DNA from: Promethearchaeota archaeon
GTDB lineage: Archaea > Asgardarchaeota > Lokiarchaeia > Sigyniarchaeales > SOKP01
Direction of reading: 5' to 3'
Assembly: GCA_019058295.1 (NCBI GenBank)
Contig: JAHPZI010000007.1
Span: 1 to 64,000 of the forward strand
DNA: 64,000 nt
Shown here: positions 1 to 10,413 of the stretch, piece after piece
How positions within the stretch are numbered: the first letter of the stretch is position 1
Layout of the letters: every line of letters begins with the position of its first letter
The notes under the pieces: model-generated
The model's database searches: none
Seen by the model: only the letters and a program-made list of their open reading frames with translations
Told to the model about the DNA's origin: nothing
Made by a program: the position numbers and the translations under genes

Positions 1-1115
1 CCTGACATCCACGCCCACTTCTTTGAGGTGATGTCAAATCTCCAGAGGTCATTCAACCAACCAAGATCAGCTAATTCGGCAAAACCAAAACCTCCAAATA
101 AATAAAAATTTCCGTCTGTATCTGTCCAAGAAACAGAACCGTATCTGCCTCCTGGATAATTCGCTATATCAGGGACTCCCTTCATGCCATATACACCAGT
201 CGCATCTATGGTTTTATTCCCTGACATCCACGCCCACTTTTTTGAGGTGATGTTAAATCTCCAGAGGTCATTCAAACTCCCCCATCCACCTGATTCATCA
301 TAACCAGTTCCTCCGAATAACCATAAATTTCCGTTCATATCTATCCAAGAATCAGAACCGGCTCTCCCTCCTGGATAATTTGCCATATCAGGAATTCCCT
401 TCGTGCCATATATACCATTTTGATTTGTGGTTTTGTTCCCTGATATCCACGTCCACTCCATTGAGGTGATGTTAAATCTCCAGAGGTCATTCAACATCCC
501 ACCAACTGATTCGGCGTAACCTTGTCCTCCGAATAACCAAAAATTTCCGTCTGTATCCGTCCAAGAATCAGAATACTCTCTACCTCCCGGATAATTCGCC
601 ATATCAGAAACACCCTTCGTGCCATATACACCATATTCACCTTCGGTTTTATTCCCTGACATCCACGCCCACTCTTTTGAGGTGATGTTAAATCTCCAGA
701 GGTCATTTAATAACCCATTATTACCTAACTCGTCATAACCACCTCCTCCGAATAACCATAAATTTCCGTCCGTATCCGTCCAAGAAACAGAAACGTATCT
801 ACCTCCAGGATAATTCGCTATATCAGGTACACCCTTCGTTCCATATGTGCCATTTTGATTTAAGGTCTTATTCCCCGATACCCATGTCCACTCTTTTGTG
901 GTGATGGTAAATTTCCAGAGATCATTCAACCACCCAGAACCACCTGATTCGTTATGACCAAAACCTCCAAATAACCATAAATTTCCATCCGTATCCGTCC
1001 AAGAAACAAACCTATATCTAGCTCCTGGATGATTTGCTATATCAGGGACACCCTTCGTGCCATAAACACCATTTTCACCTATGGTATTATTCCCTGCCAT
1101 CCACACCCAACCATA
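1..1115. repeat. Tandem kelch-coding DNA repeats, block 1 (about 5 units of ~217 bp)
   Basis: A unit of about 216-219 bp recurs, anchored by the sequence ctccagaggtcattca and by tttccgtccgtatccgtcca. The units are highly similar at DNA level, not only in protein, which suggests recent duplication or gene conversion. The block continues beyond the left edge. Confidence 0.9.
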
Positions 1116-4100
1116 GTTCGTTCCAAAAATATCTTTCCTTACAGTAACTTCTGCCATTCCAATGTTGCCTAACGAATCATTGGCAAAAATTCGAATAATA
1201 ACGGTTCCATTACCCATTTGGTTCCAAACGGTCTGATCTACTTCATCATTCCATGTATAATTACCCGTGTAGTGATTGCTGTCTGTCGCATTTATTAACA
1301 TATACCATCTTGCAAGAACACCACTCCCATCTTCAAATAATACATTACATTCTGTATTATCTGGAGCATCTGTTGAAAATAGTGCATTCGAAACAGGATT
1401 AATTATGGTGATTTGAGGACCAAAAATATCTTTTCTGATGGTAGTCGAATTCATCCTCAAATTGCCGAAGGTATCATTCGCATAGAATTCGATAATAACA
1501 GTCCCATTCGGACAGTTATTCCAAGCGTTTTGATTAATTTGTCCCGTCCTTTCTGAGCCTAAACCAGGAATCGTGTAATTTATTGACCACTCGGTACCAT
1601 TCCAGAGGCGATACCATGTATCATCTAAATTCCCATCAATAAAGGTTAAGTTGTAGAAAGGAGCCGTCGCATTAAATAAGTTATTATAACTTGGCTCAAT
1701 AATCATGATATACGGAGCAATAGAATCATTAAATATCCAGAGGTCATTTAAAAAGCTATCAAGACCTGATTCGGCAAAACCATACCCTCCGAATAGCCAT
1801 AAATTTCCGTCCGTATCCGTCCAAGAAACAGATTGTCCTCTAGATCCTGGATAATTCACCACATCGGGAGCTCCCTTCGCGCCATATACACCATATTGAT
1901 TTATGATATTATTCCCTGAGATCCACACCCACTCCTTTGAGGCGATGTTAAATCTCCAGAGGTCATTCAACCGCCCAAAACCACCTGATTCGGCATAACC
2001 ATCTCCTCCGAATAACCATAAATTTCCGTCCGTATCTGTCCAAGAAACAGACGTGTCTCTACTTCCCGGATAATTCATCATATCAGGAACACCCTTCGTG
2101 CCATATACGCCATTTTGATTAATGGTTTTATTCCCTGAGATCCACACCCACTCCTTTGAGGTGATGGTAAATCTCCAGAGGTCATTCAAATACCCAGGAC
2201 CAGCTGATTCGTTATAACCAAGACCTCCGAATAACCATAAATTTCCATCCATATCTATCCAAGAAACAGATTGCAATCTAGCTCCCGGATAATTCATCCT
2301 ATCAGAAACTCCCTTCGTGCCATATACACCATATTCATCTGCAGTTTTATTCCCTGAGATCCACGCCCACTCCTTTGTGGTGATGTTAAATCTCCAGAGG
2401 TCATTCAAAGCCCCAGAAGCACCTAATTCGTCATAACCAAGACCTCCGAATAACCAAAAATTTCCATCCGTATCCGTCCAAGAAACAGATTCCACTCTAG
2501 CTCCCGGATAATTCCCCCTATCAGGAACTCCCTTCGTGCCATATACGCCATATTCATTTGTGGTTTTATTCCCTGCCATCCAAGCCCACTCTTTTGAGGT
2601 GATGTTAAATCTCCAGAGGTCATTCAGCCACCCCCAAACACCTGATTCGGCGTAACCTTGTCCTCCGAATAACCATAGATTTCCGTCCGTATCCGTCCAA
2701 GAAACAGAACCCAATCTAGCTCCAGGATAATTTGCACTATCAGGAACTCCTTTCGTACCATATGTGCCATTTTGATTTATGGTATTATTCCCTGACATCC
2801 ACGCCCACTCCTTTGAGGTGATATTAAATCTCCAGAGGTCATTCAGCTGTCCCCAAACACCTGATTCGGCAAAACCATTTCCTCCAAATATCCAAAAATT
2901 TCCGTCCATATCCGTCCAAGAAACGGAAGCACATCTAGCTCCCGGATAATTCGCTATATCAATATAAGGAACACCTTTCGTACCATATACGCCATATTCA
3001 TTTGTAGTTTTATTACCTGCCATCCATGCCCACTCCCTTGAGGTGATGTCAAATCTCCAGAGGTCATTCAAAAAACCATAATCTGATTCGGTATAACCAG
3101 ATCCTCCGAATAACCATAGATTTCCGTCCGTATCCATCCAAGAAACAGAGTGATGTCTGCCTCCCGGATAATTTGCTATATCAGAAACTCCCTTTGTGCC
3201 ATATACACCATATTGATCATAGGTTTTATCCCCTGACATCCACGCCCACTCCTTTGAGGTGATGTTAAATCTCCAGAGATCATTCAAAGACCCACCAATT
3301 GGCCCTAATTCACCTAAACCATACCCTCCGAATAACCATAAATCTCCGTTTAAATCCGTCCAAGAAACAGAAATCCATCTAGCTCCCGGATAATTCGCCC
3401 TATCAGGAACTCCTTTCGTGCCATATACACCATATTGATTTGTGGTTTTATTCCCTGCCATCCACACCCACTTCTTTGAGGTGATGTTAAATCTCCAGAG
3501 GTCATTCAATATCCCCCAACCACCTGATTCGGCAAAACCAGATCCTCCGAATAACCATAAATTTCCGTCTGTATCCATCCAAGAAACAGATTGATATCTA
3601 CCTCCCGGATAATTCGCCGTATCAGGAACTCCTTTCGTGCCATATACACCATATTCATCTGTGGTTTTATTCCCTGATATCCACGCCCACTCCTTTGAGG
3701 TGATGTTAAATCTCCAGAGGTCATTCAACATTCCAGGAGCACCTGATTCGGCAAAACCAAGACCTCCCAATAACCATAAATTTCCATCCATATCCGTCCA
3801 AGAAACAGAAATATTTCTAGCGCCTGGATAATTGGCCTTATCAGGAATTCCTTTCGTGCCATATACGCCATTTTCGTATAAGCTTTTATTCCCTGCCATC
3901 CATGTCCACTCCTTTGATGTAATGTTAAATCTCCAGAGGTCATTCAGCTGCCCCCAACCACCTGATTCGGCATAACCAGCTCCTCCGAACAACCATAAAT
4001 TTCCGTCTGTATCCGTCCAAGAAACAGAAAAGAATCTAGCTCCCGGATAATTCCCCATATTAGGAATTCCCTTAATGCCATATACACCATATTCACCTGT

Positions 4101-6509
4101 GGTGTTATTCCCTGCCATCCACGTCCACCCATTTGAGGTGATATCAAATCTCCAGAGGTCATTCAGCTGCCCCCAACCACCTGATTCGGCATAACCATAA
4201 CCTCCGAATAACCAAAAATTTCCTTTTGTATCCGTCCAAGAAACAGGATAATATCTAGCTCCCGGATAATTCCCCATATTAGGAATTCCCTGAATGCCAT
4301 ATACGCCATATTCATCTATTGTTTTATTCCCTGCCATCCACGCCCAACCATAGCTCGCTCCTAAAATACCTTTCCTTACAATAGCATCTACCTTCCTAAT
4401 ATATCCTCTCGAATCATTTACAAAGAAATGAATTAGGACATCTCCATCTCCAAAAGCATCCCATCCTGTCTGATTAATGGTATCGCTAAAGAAAATGCCT
4501 GTAAAGTTATATTTTTTTGGATTGCTCCCTAAAGTATACCACTGAGTATCGGGAATACCTTCCGATACACTACCTGAAAAGGATGGAGCAATTTTAACAT
4601 AGCGTGTATAATTCAAGGGTAAAGTTACCTTAATGACAGGAGGATCCCAAAAAATGGGCTTTTCGTCATAATCAGAACCTCCTGGTATTAAATAAGGTGA
4701 ATCGCCAAACCCATCATCATTAGCATCTTTTCCAGAATAGTCGTCCCAATAGTTTCCCGTCTGAGAATTGTTCCAGTAATTTGTAGCATAATACTCTTTG
4801 GCATTACTCAAGAGATTATTTCTGAAAGTATTATTATAAATGTAAGAATCATTCCCATCTATATATAGACCATATCTACCATTATTAGCAATAGTGTTAT
4901 TAAAAATTATATACTGCGATCCTAACCTTATTCCATTATCTTTATTATTAGAGATGTTACAATTTTTGACAATTCCGTCATACCCTGATGAGTACAATCC
5001 ATCATCGTAATTATTTACAATTTTACAGTTAGTTATAGTTATATTATTACCAGATATAACAATTCCATCTTTGCAATACATGATGGGGCAATTCTTAATA
5101 GTAATGTTAGAACAAGAATACCCTATTCTAATACCAGAATGATTATTGTAAGAAAGTGAATTGTTAAAAATAGTAATATTATTACACCAATCTAAATATA
5201 TACCACATGACCCATTTGAAAGATCAAAGTTAGATATTACTGAATGATTACAATTTATTAGAATAATTTGACCAGGACTTCCATATTTAGTAAAATTATT
5301 GGTATTTAGATAATTCTTGTCTCTATAATAATAGAGTGGCTTTCCATTAATAGTATTTGATCTGTCAATAGCATTTTCCCATCCGGCGTATTCGCTATAC
5401 ACAACTCCACACTCAACCATAATATTTTCTCTTATAGTACAATTACGGCAAGCAGCTATTTCTATTCCAATCCCTTGTCCAGTCATAGTGTTTTTCGAAA
5501 TATTACAATCTTCAGAATCAAATAAATAGACATTATGTTCATTTTTTTCGAACTGACAATTACTAATTGAAATATTCGCCCCAGCATATATTCTTATAGC
5601 ATAATTTTCGAGTGCATGATAATTATTATATGAAAAATTTGAATTAAATAGTGTAATGTTTATGCAATCCTGTAAATATATTCCCATACTAGTGTGGGAA
5701 ATATCAATATCTGAAATTACAGAATCTTTACAATTTATCAACAGTATTTGCCCTGGATTTGAGAAGTTTGCATTATTTAAATTAGAAGTATCTGCATAAT
5801 AGTATACACTGTTATTGTTGACTTTATTTGAAATATCAATACTTGTAGTGATAGCTTCATCTAACCCTATACCAATAATACGTATACCGCAATTTGTCAT
5901 ATTATTATCGATAAGGATATTATTATAACAAGGACCCATAAACCCTCCCCAGAAAGTAATTCCATCACTACAATCATAAATTTCATTATTAGTAATATTA
6001 TTATTATTGGAATTAACTAAAAATATACCTGCTTGATTGTCATATAAATGAGAGTTTATTATTTCACCATTTTGAGAATTGGCTAAGATAATACTTCCCC
6101 ATATTATAGGAGAAAAGGGTCCAGAGAGAACTCTCTCTGCCGTAGTGTTAAAAACTGTACAATTACGAATTTCAAAATAATCATTATTATCTTCAATTAA
6201 AATCCCATATATTCCCCCTTTGCCGTTTATTGTCATGTTTTCAATTACATAGGGATCCCCTGCCGATCCTGATCCTGAGACCCAGCCCAAATTTTTTGCT
6301 ATGGTCCAGTTGTTTTTAATATGGATACGGGTAAAATTATGCCATGATTTAGAGATTCTTGGGTGCTCTGGAATCTCATCTTTAATGATAGTTCCTTTAT
6401 CTGATGATTTATAAGTAAAATTATCATTCTGTTGGGAGATATTGGATCCAATACTCAAAATTACTAAGAATATCAGAAGCCCCCATAAATATACGATTTT
6501 TTTATTCAT
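1..6509 (-). CDS. Giant secreted/surface protein: NosD-like beta-helix, Ig-like domains and kelch propeller repeats (partial, C-terminus outside window)
   Basis: The frame is open from an ATG at 6509 to the left edge, giving more than 2,169 residues without a stop; I checked that the repeat at 50, 3722 and 4379 is in the same frame as the start. After a signal peptide (MNKKIVYLWGLLIFLVILS) comes a right-handed beta-helix of the NosD/periplasmic copper-binding type (about residues 50-610, with short NN/IxN-rich coils). An Ig-like domain and 12 kelch repeats of about 72 residues follow (ending near 1740), then about two Ig-like domains and at least five more kelch repeats. Each kelch unit carries PGAR..SVSWTDTDGN.WLFGG and LNDLWRFNITS. 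The probable role is cell-surface adhesion or glycan binding, which is an inference from architecture. The next gene upstream is a shorter paralogue. Confidence 0.9.
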   Translation of the reverse strand, partial: MNKKIVYLWGLLIFLVILSIGSNISQQNDNFTYKSSDKGTIIKDEIPEHPRISKSWHNFTRIHIKNNWTIAKNLGWVSGSGSAGDPYVIENMTINGKGGIYGILIEDNNDYFEIRNCTVFNTTAERVLSGPFSPIIWGSIILANSQNGEIINSHLYDNQAGIFLVNSNNNNITNNEIYDCSDGITFWGGFMGPCYNNILIDNNMTNCGIRIIGIGLDEAITTSIDISNKVNNNSVYYYADTSNLNNANFSNPGQILLINCKDSVISDIDISHTSMGIYLQDCINITLFNSNFSYNNYHALENYAIRIYAGANISISNCQFEKNEHNVYLFDSEDCNISKNTMTGQGIGIEIAACRNCTIRENIMVECGVVYSEYAGWENAIDRSNTINGKPLYYYRDKNYLNTNNFTKYGSPGQIILINCNHSVISNFDLSNGSCGIYLDWCNNITIFNNSLSYNNHSGIRIGYSCSNITIKNCPIMYCKDGIVISGNNITITNCKIVNNYDDGLYSSGYDGIVKNCNISNNKDNGIRLGSQYIIFNNTIANNGRYGLYIDGNDSYIYNNTFRNNLLSNAKEYYATNYWNNSQTGNYWDDYSGKDANDDGFGDSPYLIPGGSDYDEKPIFWDPPVIKVTLPLNYTRYVKIAPSFSGSVSEGIPDTQWYTLGSNPKKYNFTGIFFSDTINQTGWDAFGDGDVLIHFFVNDSRGYIRKVDAIVRKGILGASYGWAWMAGNKTIDEYGVYGIQGIPNMGNYPGARYYPVSWTDTKGNFWLFGGYGYAESGGWGQLNDLWRFDITSNGWTWMAGNNTTGEYGVYGIKGIPNMGNYPGARFFSVSWTDTDGNLWLFGGAGYAESGGWGQLNDLWRFNITSKEWTWMAGNKSLYENGVYGTKGIPDKANYPGARNISVSWTDMDGNLWLLGGLGFAESGAPGMLNDLWRFNITSKEWAWISGNKTTDEYGVYGTKGVPDTANYPGGRYQSVSWMDTDGNLWLFGGSGFAESGGWGILNDLWRFNITSKKWVWMAGNKTTNQYGVYGTKGVPDRANYPGARWISVSWTDLNGDLWLFGGYGLGELGPIGGSLNDLWRFNITSKEWAWMSGDKTYDQYGVYGTKGVSDIANYPGGRHHSVSWMDTDGNLWLFGGSGYTESDYGFLNDLWRFDITSREWAWMAGNKTTNEYGVYGTKGVPYIDIANYPGARCASVSWTDMDGNFWIFGGNGFAESGVWGQLNDLWRFNITSKEWAWMSGNNTINQNGTYGTKGVPDSANYPGARLGSVSWTDTDGNLWLFGGQGYAESGVWGWLNDLWRFNITSKEWAWMAGNKTTNEYGVYGTKGVPDRGNYPGARVESVSWTDTDGNFWLFGGLGYDELGASGALNDLWRFNITTKEWAWISGNKTADEYGVYGTKGVSDRMNYPGARLQSVSWIDMDGNLWLFGGLGYNESAGPGYLNDLWRFTITSKEWVWISGNKTINQNGVYGTKGVPDMMNYPGSRDTSVSWTDTDGNLWLFGGDGYAESGGFGRLNDLWRFNIASKEWVWISGNNIINQYGVYGAKGAPDVVNYPGSRGQSVSWTDTDGNLWLFGGYGFAESGLDSFLNDLWIFNDSIAPYIMIIEPSYNNLFNATAPFYNLTFIDGNLDDTWYRLWNGTEWSINYTIPGLGSERTGQINQNAWNNCPNGTVIIEFYANDTFGNLRMNSTTIRKDIFGPQITIINPVSNALFSTDAPDNTECNVLFEDGSGVLARWYMLINATDSNHYTGNYTWNDEVDQTVWNQMGNGTVIIRIFANDSLGNIGMAEVTVRKDIFGTNYGWVWMAGNNTIGENGVYGTKGVPDIANHPGARYRFVSWTDTDGNLWLFGGFGHNESGGSGWLNDLWKFTITTKEWTWVSGNKTLNQNGTYGTKGVPDIANYPGGRYVSVSWTDTDGNLWLFGGGGYDELGNNGLLNDLWRFNITSKEWAWMSGNKTEGEYGVYGTKGVSDMANYPGGREYSDSWTDTDGNFWLFGGQGYAESVGGMLNDLWRFNITSMEWTWISGNKTTNQNGIYGTKGIPDMANYPGGRAGSDSWIDMNGNLWLFGGTGYDESGGWGSLNDLWRFNITSKKWAWMSGNKTIDATGVYGMKGVPDIANYPGGRYGSVSWTDTDGNFYLFGGFGFAELADLGWLNDLWRFDITSKKWAWMS
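1735..4365. repeat. Tandem kelch-coding DNA repeats, block 2 (12 units)
   Basis: Twelve copies of the same ~217-bp unit lie head to tail, with the ctccagaggtcattca anchor spaced at about 217 bp from roughly 4150 down to 1747. Third-codon positions are conserved between many units, which points to homogenisation at DNA level. Confidence 0.9.
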
Positions 6510-6528
6510 TGCGATGGTTCAATTTTAA

Positions 6529-6538
6529 AGTATTTAAC
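6529..6538 (-). promoter_or_regulatory. TATA-like box for the giant surface protein, probably leaderless
   Basis: On the minus strand TTAAATAC is centred about 24 bases before the ATG at 6509, the distance expected if transcription starts at or next to the start codon. There is no purine-rich ribosome binding site in between. The box and its surroundings are repeated before the paralogue at 10156. Confidence 0.55.
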
Positions 6539-6697
6539 TAAAAAATCAACATAATGAAAATGATTTTTTGTCGATATTTTCTATTATTGAATTTTCTGTA
6601 TAAAAATATAACGGTTTTTGTTTTACAAAAAAATCAAATTTAAGTTTTTCTAAGGTTATAACAAATTCCTCTGAGGAAATTTAATAAAAAGGAGAAC

Positions 6698-9600
6698 CTA
6701 AGATTTCTTTTTCTTTCTGTAATATAATACTCCACCTAGGATTCCAACCACGATAAATAATAGATAAAAATTACCGAATGATATTGCTTGTTCGTCATCA
6801 TCATCGTCATCTCCAGCTGGCGGGGGTATAACTCCATCAGAGGGCGCTTGAGATTTAATCATAGTCACGTTAGCGAATCCAATATTTCCTGCTGTATCAT
6901 TACAGTAAAAGATAATCCAAATAATTTCTCCATAATCAATGGAATTCCACATTGCATCCCAATCTGTTTCATTTATCTTAGTATTTGAAATAAATGTACG
7001 ATTTTCGGTATAATCAGTTCCGTTGAACAATCTGTACCACATTGTATCGTTATTTGTTTCAACAACAATTATTGTAAATTCTGGAGGTGAATTATATACG
7101 GATTGATCCTCGATCGGCTCAATTATCGTTATATTAGGAGCTATGATATCTTTTCTCACCAAAACGTCATCAAACGCCATCAGTCCGTTTGTTCTGTTCA
7201 AGAAGAATCGAATAACAACCGTCCCATTTTCAAATTGATTCCATAAATTGTATTGAAGCGTATCTTCATATATGCCAGCAATAACTGAATCAGAATATGT
7301 TACATTGTTGGTATAATCATTACTGTTTGTTCCGTTTATTAACATATACCAAATAGTATCTAAGTTTCTGCCTGATACTGAAATTGTGAAATTCATTGTA
7401 TTAATCCCGTAAATATCATTTAAAATAGGATCATTAATATCGATATTTGGTAATTCAATATCTTTCCTTAAAGTAACTTCTGCTATTCCAATATTGCCTA
7501 ACGAATCATTCGCAAAAATTCGGATGATGACGGTACCATTATCCATATAGTTCCAGACAAATTGATCCACCTTGCCATTCCAGGTATAATTGTTAGTATA
7601 GTCCGTGGTATCCGTTCCATTTATGAGCATATACCATCGAGCATCAATACCACTCACATCACTAAATAGAACATTACAATCTGCCAAGCCTGGTGCGGTT
7701 GAGGAAAATAATTCATTCGGAGTGGGAGCATTAATAGTTATTATCGGACCTAAAATATCTTTTCTCACCAAAACATCATCAAACGACATTACACCATCTG
7801 TTCGGTTCAAGAAGAATCGAATAATGACCGTCCCATTTTCAAATTGATTCCAGAGGTTATAATTAATTAGAGCTTCATATATACCCGCAATAACTGAATC
7901 AGAATATGTTAAATTGTTGGTATAATCATTACTGTTTGTTCCGTTTATTAGCATATACCAAATGGTATCTAAGTCTTTTCCCGATACTGAAATTGTGAAA
8001 TTCATGGTATTATTCCCGAAAATATCATTTAAAGTAGGTTTAGTAATAACGATATTTGGTAATTCAATATTTTTTCTTACAGTGATTTCTGCCATTCCAA
8101 TGAAACCTGATGAATCATTCGCAAAAATACGGATGATGACAGTTCCATTTTCCATATAGTCCCAGACGAATTGATCTACCTCGTCATTCCAGGTGTAATT
8201 ATTAGTATAGTCCGTGTTATCCGTTCCATTTATGAGCATATACCATCGAGCATCAATGCCGCTCACATCACTAAAAGTTACATTGCAATCCACCAAACCT
8301 GGTGCGGTTGAGAAAAATAGATCATTTAATTGAGGATTATTTATGGTTATTGTAGGACCTAAAATATCCTTCCTAATAGTGGTAGAATTCATTCTCAAAT
8401 TGTCGGAGGTATCATTCGCATAGAATTCAATAATGACAGAACCATTCGGACAGTCATTCCATGCATCTTGATTAATTTGTCCTGTTCTTTCTGAGCCTAT
8501 TCCAGGAATTGTATAATTTATTGACCACTCAGTACCATTCCAGAGGCGATACCATGTATCATCCAAATGAGCATCAATAAAGGTTAAGTTGTATGAAGGA
8601 GCCGTCGCATTAAATAATTTATTATACTTAGGCTCAATAATCGTGATTTTTGGAGCAATAGAATCTTTAACACTCCCAAACATCCAGAGGTCATTCAGCC
8701 GCCCAGAACCACCTGATTCAGAATAACCAGCTCCTCCGAATAACCAAAAATTTCCATCAGTATCCGTCCAAGAAACCGAATAACATCTAGCTCCTGGGTA
8801 ATTTGCTGTATCAGGAACTCCCTTCGTGCCATATATACCATATTCATCTGTGGTTTTATTCCCTGAGATCCACGCCCACTCATTTGAGGTGATGTTAAAT
8901 CTCCATAGATCATTCAAATAGCCATCATCACCTGATTCGGCATAACCCCAACCTCCGAATAACCAAAAATTTCCATACGTATCCGTCCAAGAAACAGAAC
9001 TCCATCTAGCTCCCGGATAATTCGCTATATCAGGAATTCCTTTTGTGCCATATTTGCCATATTCATTTAGAGTTTTATTCCCTGAGATCCACGTCCACTC
9101 ATTTGAGGCGATGTTAAATCTCCAGAGGTCATTCAGATACCCCCAAGTACCTGATCCGGGATAACCATAACCTCCGAATAACCATAAACTTCCGTCCGTA
9201 TCCGTCCAAGAAACAGAACCTAATCTAGATCCCGGACAATTCAGAATAAAAGGCACTCCCTTCGTAAAATAAAAACCATTTTGATTTGTGGTTTTAGCCC
9301 CTGAGATCCACGCCCACTCCTTTGAGGCGATGTTAAATCTCCAGAGGTCATTCAGCCGCCCGACACCAACTGATTCGGCATAACCGTTACCTCCGAATAA
9401 CCATAAATTTCCGTTTGTATCTGTCCAAGAAGCAGAACATTCCCTCGCTCCCGGATAATTTGCTATATCAGGAACTCCCTTTGTGCCATATACACCATAT
9501 TCATCTGCGGTTTCATTCCCTGAGATCCACGCCCACTCCTTTGAGGTGATGTTAAATCTCCAGAGGTCATTCAGCAGCCCAAAATCTAATTCGGTATAAC

Positions 9601-10156
9601 CCCAACCTCCGAATAACCATAAATTTCCATCCATATCCGTCCAGGAAACAGATTCTAATCTACCTCCTGGACGATTTGCTATATCCGGAACTCCCTTCGT
9701 ACCATATACGCCATCATTATCTATGGTTTTAGCCCCTGAAATCCACGCCCATTCCTTTGAGGTGATGTTAAATCTCCAGAGGTCATTCAACCACCCAATA
9801 GCACCTAATTCGTCATAACCATAACCTCCGAATAACCAAAAATTTCCGTCCGTATCCGTCCAAGAAACAGAATCATGTCTAGCCCCCGGACAATTCGCTA
9901 TATCCGGAACTCCCTTCGTTCCATATACGCCATATTCATCTGTGGTTTTATCCCCTGACACCCACATCCAACCATAGGTCTCTCCCGCTGCTTTTTTTGG
10001 AGGCTCTAATTCGAAATAATTCTTATCTTCTTCAATTATGTCATTCTTTATTGCTGGACCCACTGAATTTCCCGAATTAGAATACTCATTAGTTATTATA
10101 CTGACTCCTATTAAAAATAGCAAAAGCCCCCATAATAATAGGATTTTTTTATTCAT
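6698..10156 (-). CDS. Membrane-anchored surface protein with kelch propeller and Ig-like domains
   Basis: The 1,152-residue protein starts with a signal peptide (MNKKILLLWGLLLFLIGVS). Six kelch repeats cover about residues 60-510 (NDLWRFN anchors), followed by six Ig-like domains of about 95 residues whose starts read like APKITIIEP and LPNIVITKP. Several Ig-like domains share WYMLINGT and NGTVIIR motifs, and NxT/S sites suitable for N-glycosylation are frequent. The C-terminus has a Pro/Gly/Asp linker with DDDDDD, one transmembrane helix (about 1128-1146) and a KKKK tail, so the bulk is outside the cell. It is a shorter paralogue of the neighbouring giant gene, lacking the NosD beta-helix. 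Ligand and role are unknown; adhesion or cell-cell contact is an inference. Confidence 0.92.
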   Translation of the reverse strand: MNKKILLLWGLLLFLIGVSIITNEYSNSGNSVGPAIKNDIIEEDKNYFELEPPKKAAGETYGWMWVSGDKTTDEYGVYGTKGVPDIANCPGARHDSVSWTDTDGNFWLFGGYGYDELGAIGWLNDLWRFNITSKEWAWISGAKTIDNDGVYGTKGVPDIANRPGGRLESVSWTDMDGNLWLFGGWGYTELDFGLLNDLWRFNITSKEWAWISGNETADEYGVYGTKGVPDIANYPGARECSASWTDTNGNLWLFGGNGYAESVGVGRLNDLWRFNIASKEWAWISGAKTTNQNGFYFTKGVPFILNCPGSRLGSVSWTDTDGSLWLFGGYGYPGSGTWGYLNDLWRFNIASNEWTWISGNKTLNEYGKYGTKGIPDIANYPGARWSSVSWTDTYGNFWLFGGWGYAESGDDGYLNDLWRFNITSNEWAWISGNKTTDEYGIYGTKGVPDTANYPGARCYSVSWTDTDGNFWLFGGAGYSESGGSGRLNDLWMFGSVKDSIAPKITIIEPKYNKLFNATAPSYNLTFIDAHLDDTWYRLWNGTEWSINYTIPGIGSERTGQINQDAWNDCPNGSVIIEFYANDTSDNLRMNSTTIRKDILGPTITINNPQLNDLFFSTAPGLVDCNVTFSDVSGIDARWYMLINGTDNTDYTNNYTWNDEVDQFVWDYMENGTVIIRIFANDSSGFIGMAEITVRKNIELPNIVITKPTLNDIFGNNTMNFTISVSGKDLDTIWYMLINGTNSNDYTNNLTYSDSVIAGIYEALINYNLWNQFENGTVIIRFFLNRTDGVMSFDDVLVRKDILGPIITINAPTPNELFSSTAPGLADCNVLFSDVSGIDARWYMLINGTDTTDYTNNYTWNGKVDQFVWNYMDNGTVIIRIFANDSLGNIGIAEVTLRKDIELPNIDINDPILNDIYGINTMNFTISVSGRNLDTIWYMLINGTNSNDYTNNVTYSDSVIAGIYEDTLQYNLWNQFENGTVVIRFFLNRTNGLMAFDDVLVRKDIIAPNITIIEPIEDQSVYNSPPEFTIIVVETNNDTMWYRLFNGTDYTENRTFISNTKINETDWDAMWNSIDYGEIIWIIFYCNDTAGNIGFANVTMIKSQAPSDGVIPPPAGDDDDDDEQAISFGNFYLLFIVVGILGGVLYYRKKKKS
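8675..9985. repeat. Tandem kelch-coding DNA repeats, block 3 (6 units)
   Basis: Six ~217-bp units carry the same ctccagaggtcattca anchor as the units in the neighbouring giant gene. Identity across the two genes is visible in long stretches, consistent with unequal crossing-over between the two paralogues. Confidence 0.88.
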
Positions 10157-10176
10157 CGCTATGGTTCAATTTTAAA

Positions 10177-10186
10177 GTATTTAAAT
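10177..10186 (-). promoter_or_regulatory. TATA box (TTTAAATA) for the kelch/Ig surface protein, probably leaderless
   Basis: Minus-strand TTTAAATA is centred about 25 bases before the ATG at 10156. The approximately 100 bases upstream of the ATG closely match those upstream of the giant paralogue (6510-6615). Confidence 0.6.
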
Positions 10187-10413
10187 AAAATATCAAAATA
10201 ATGAAAATGATCTTTTGTCTATATTATCTATCATTGATTTTTATGTATAAAAATTTGACGTTTTATAAATTTTAAATAATATTAGAATTCTTGAATTTTA
10301 CCTTATCTATTTATTATATTCGTTTACTATACAGATCAATAAGGTTTTAAAGAAATCAGTTAATAGTTTAATTACAATTAAAAATATCTTTAATCAAACA
10401 AAAAAAAAATATT

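Noticed and set aside
1-4162. Six short minus-strand frames reading MTSGDLTSPQ...
   Set aside because: They are another frame of the kelch repeats; the same shadow appears inside the 6698-10156 gene.
1-4365. CRISPR-like or satellite repeats
   Set aside because: The repeats are about 217 bp, without spacers, and encode kelch units in one open frame.
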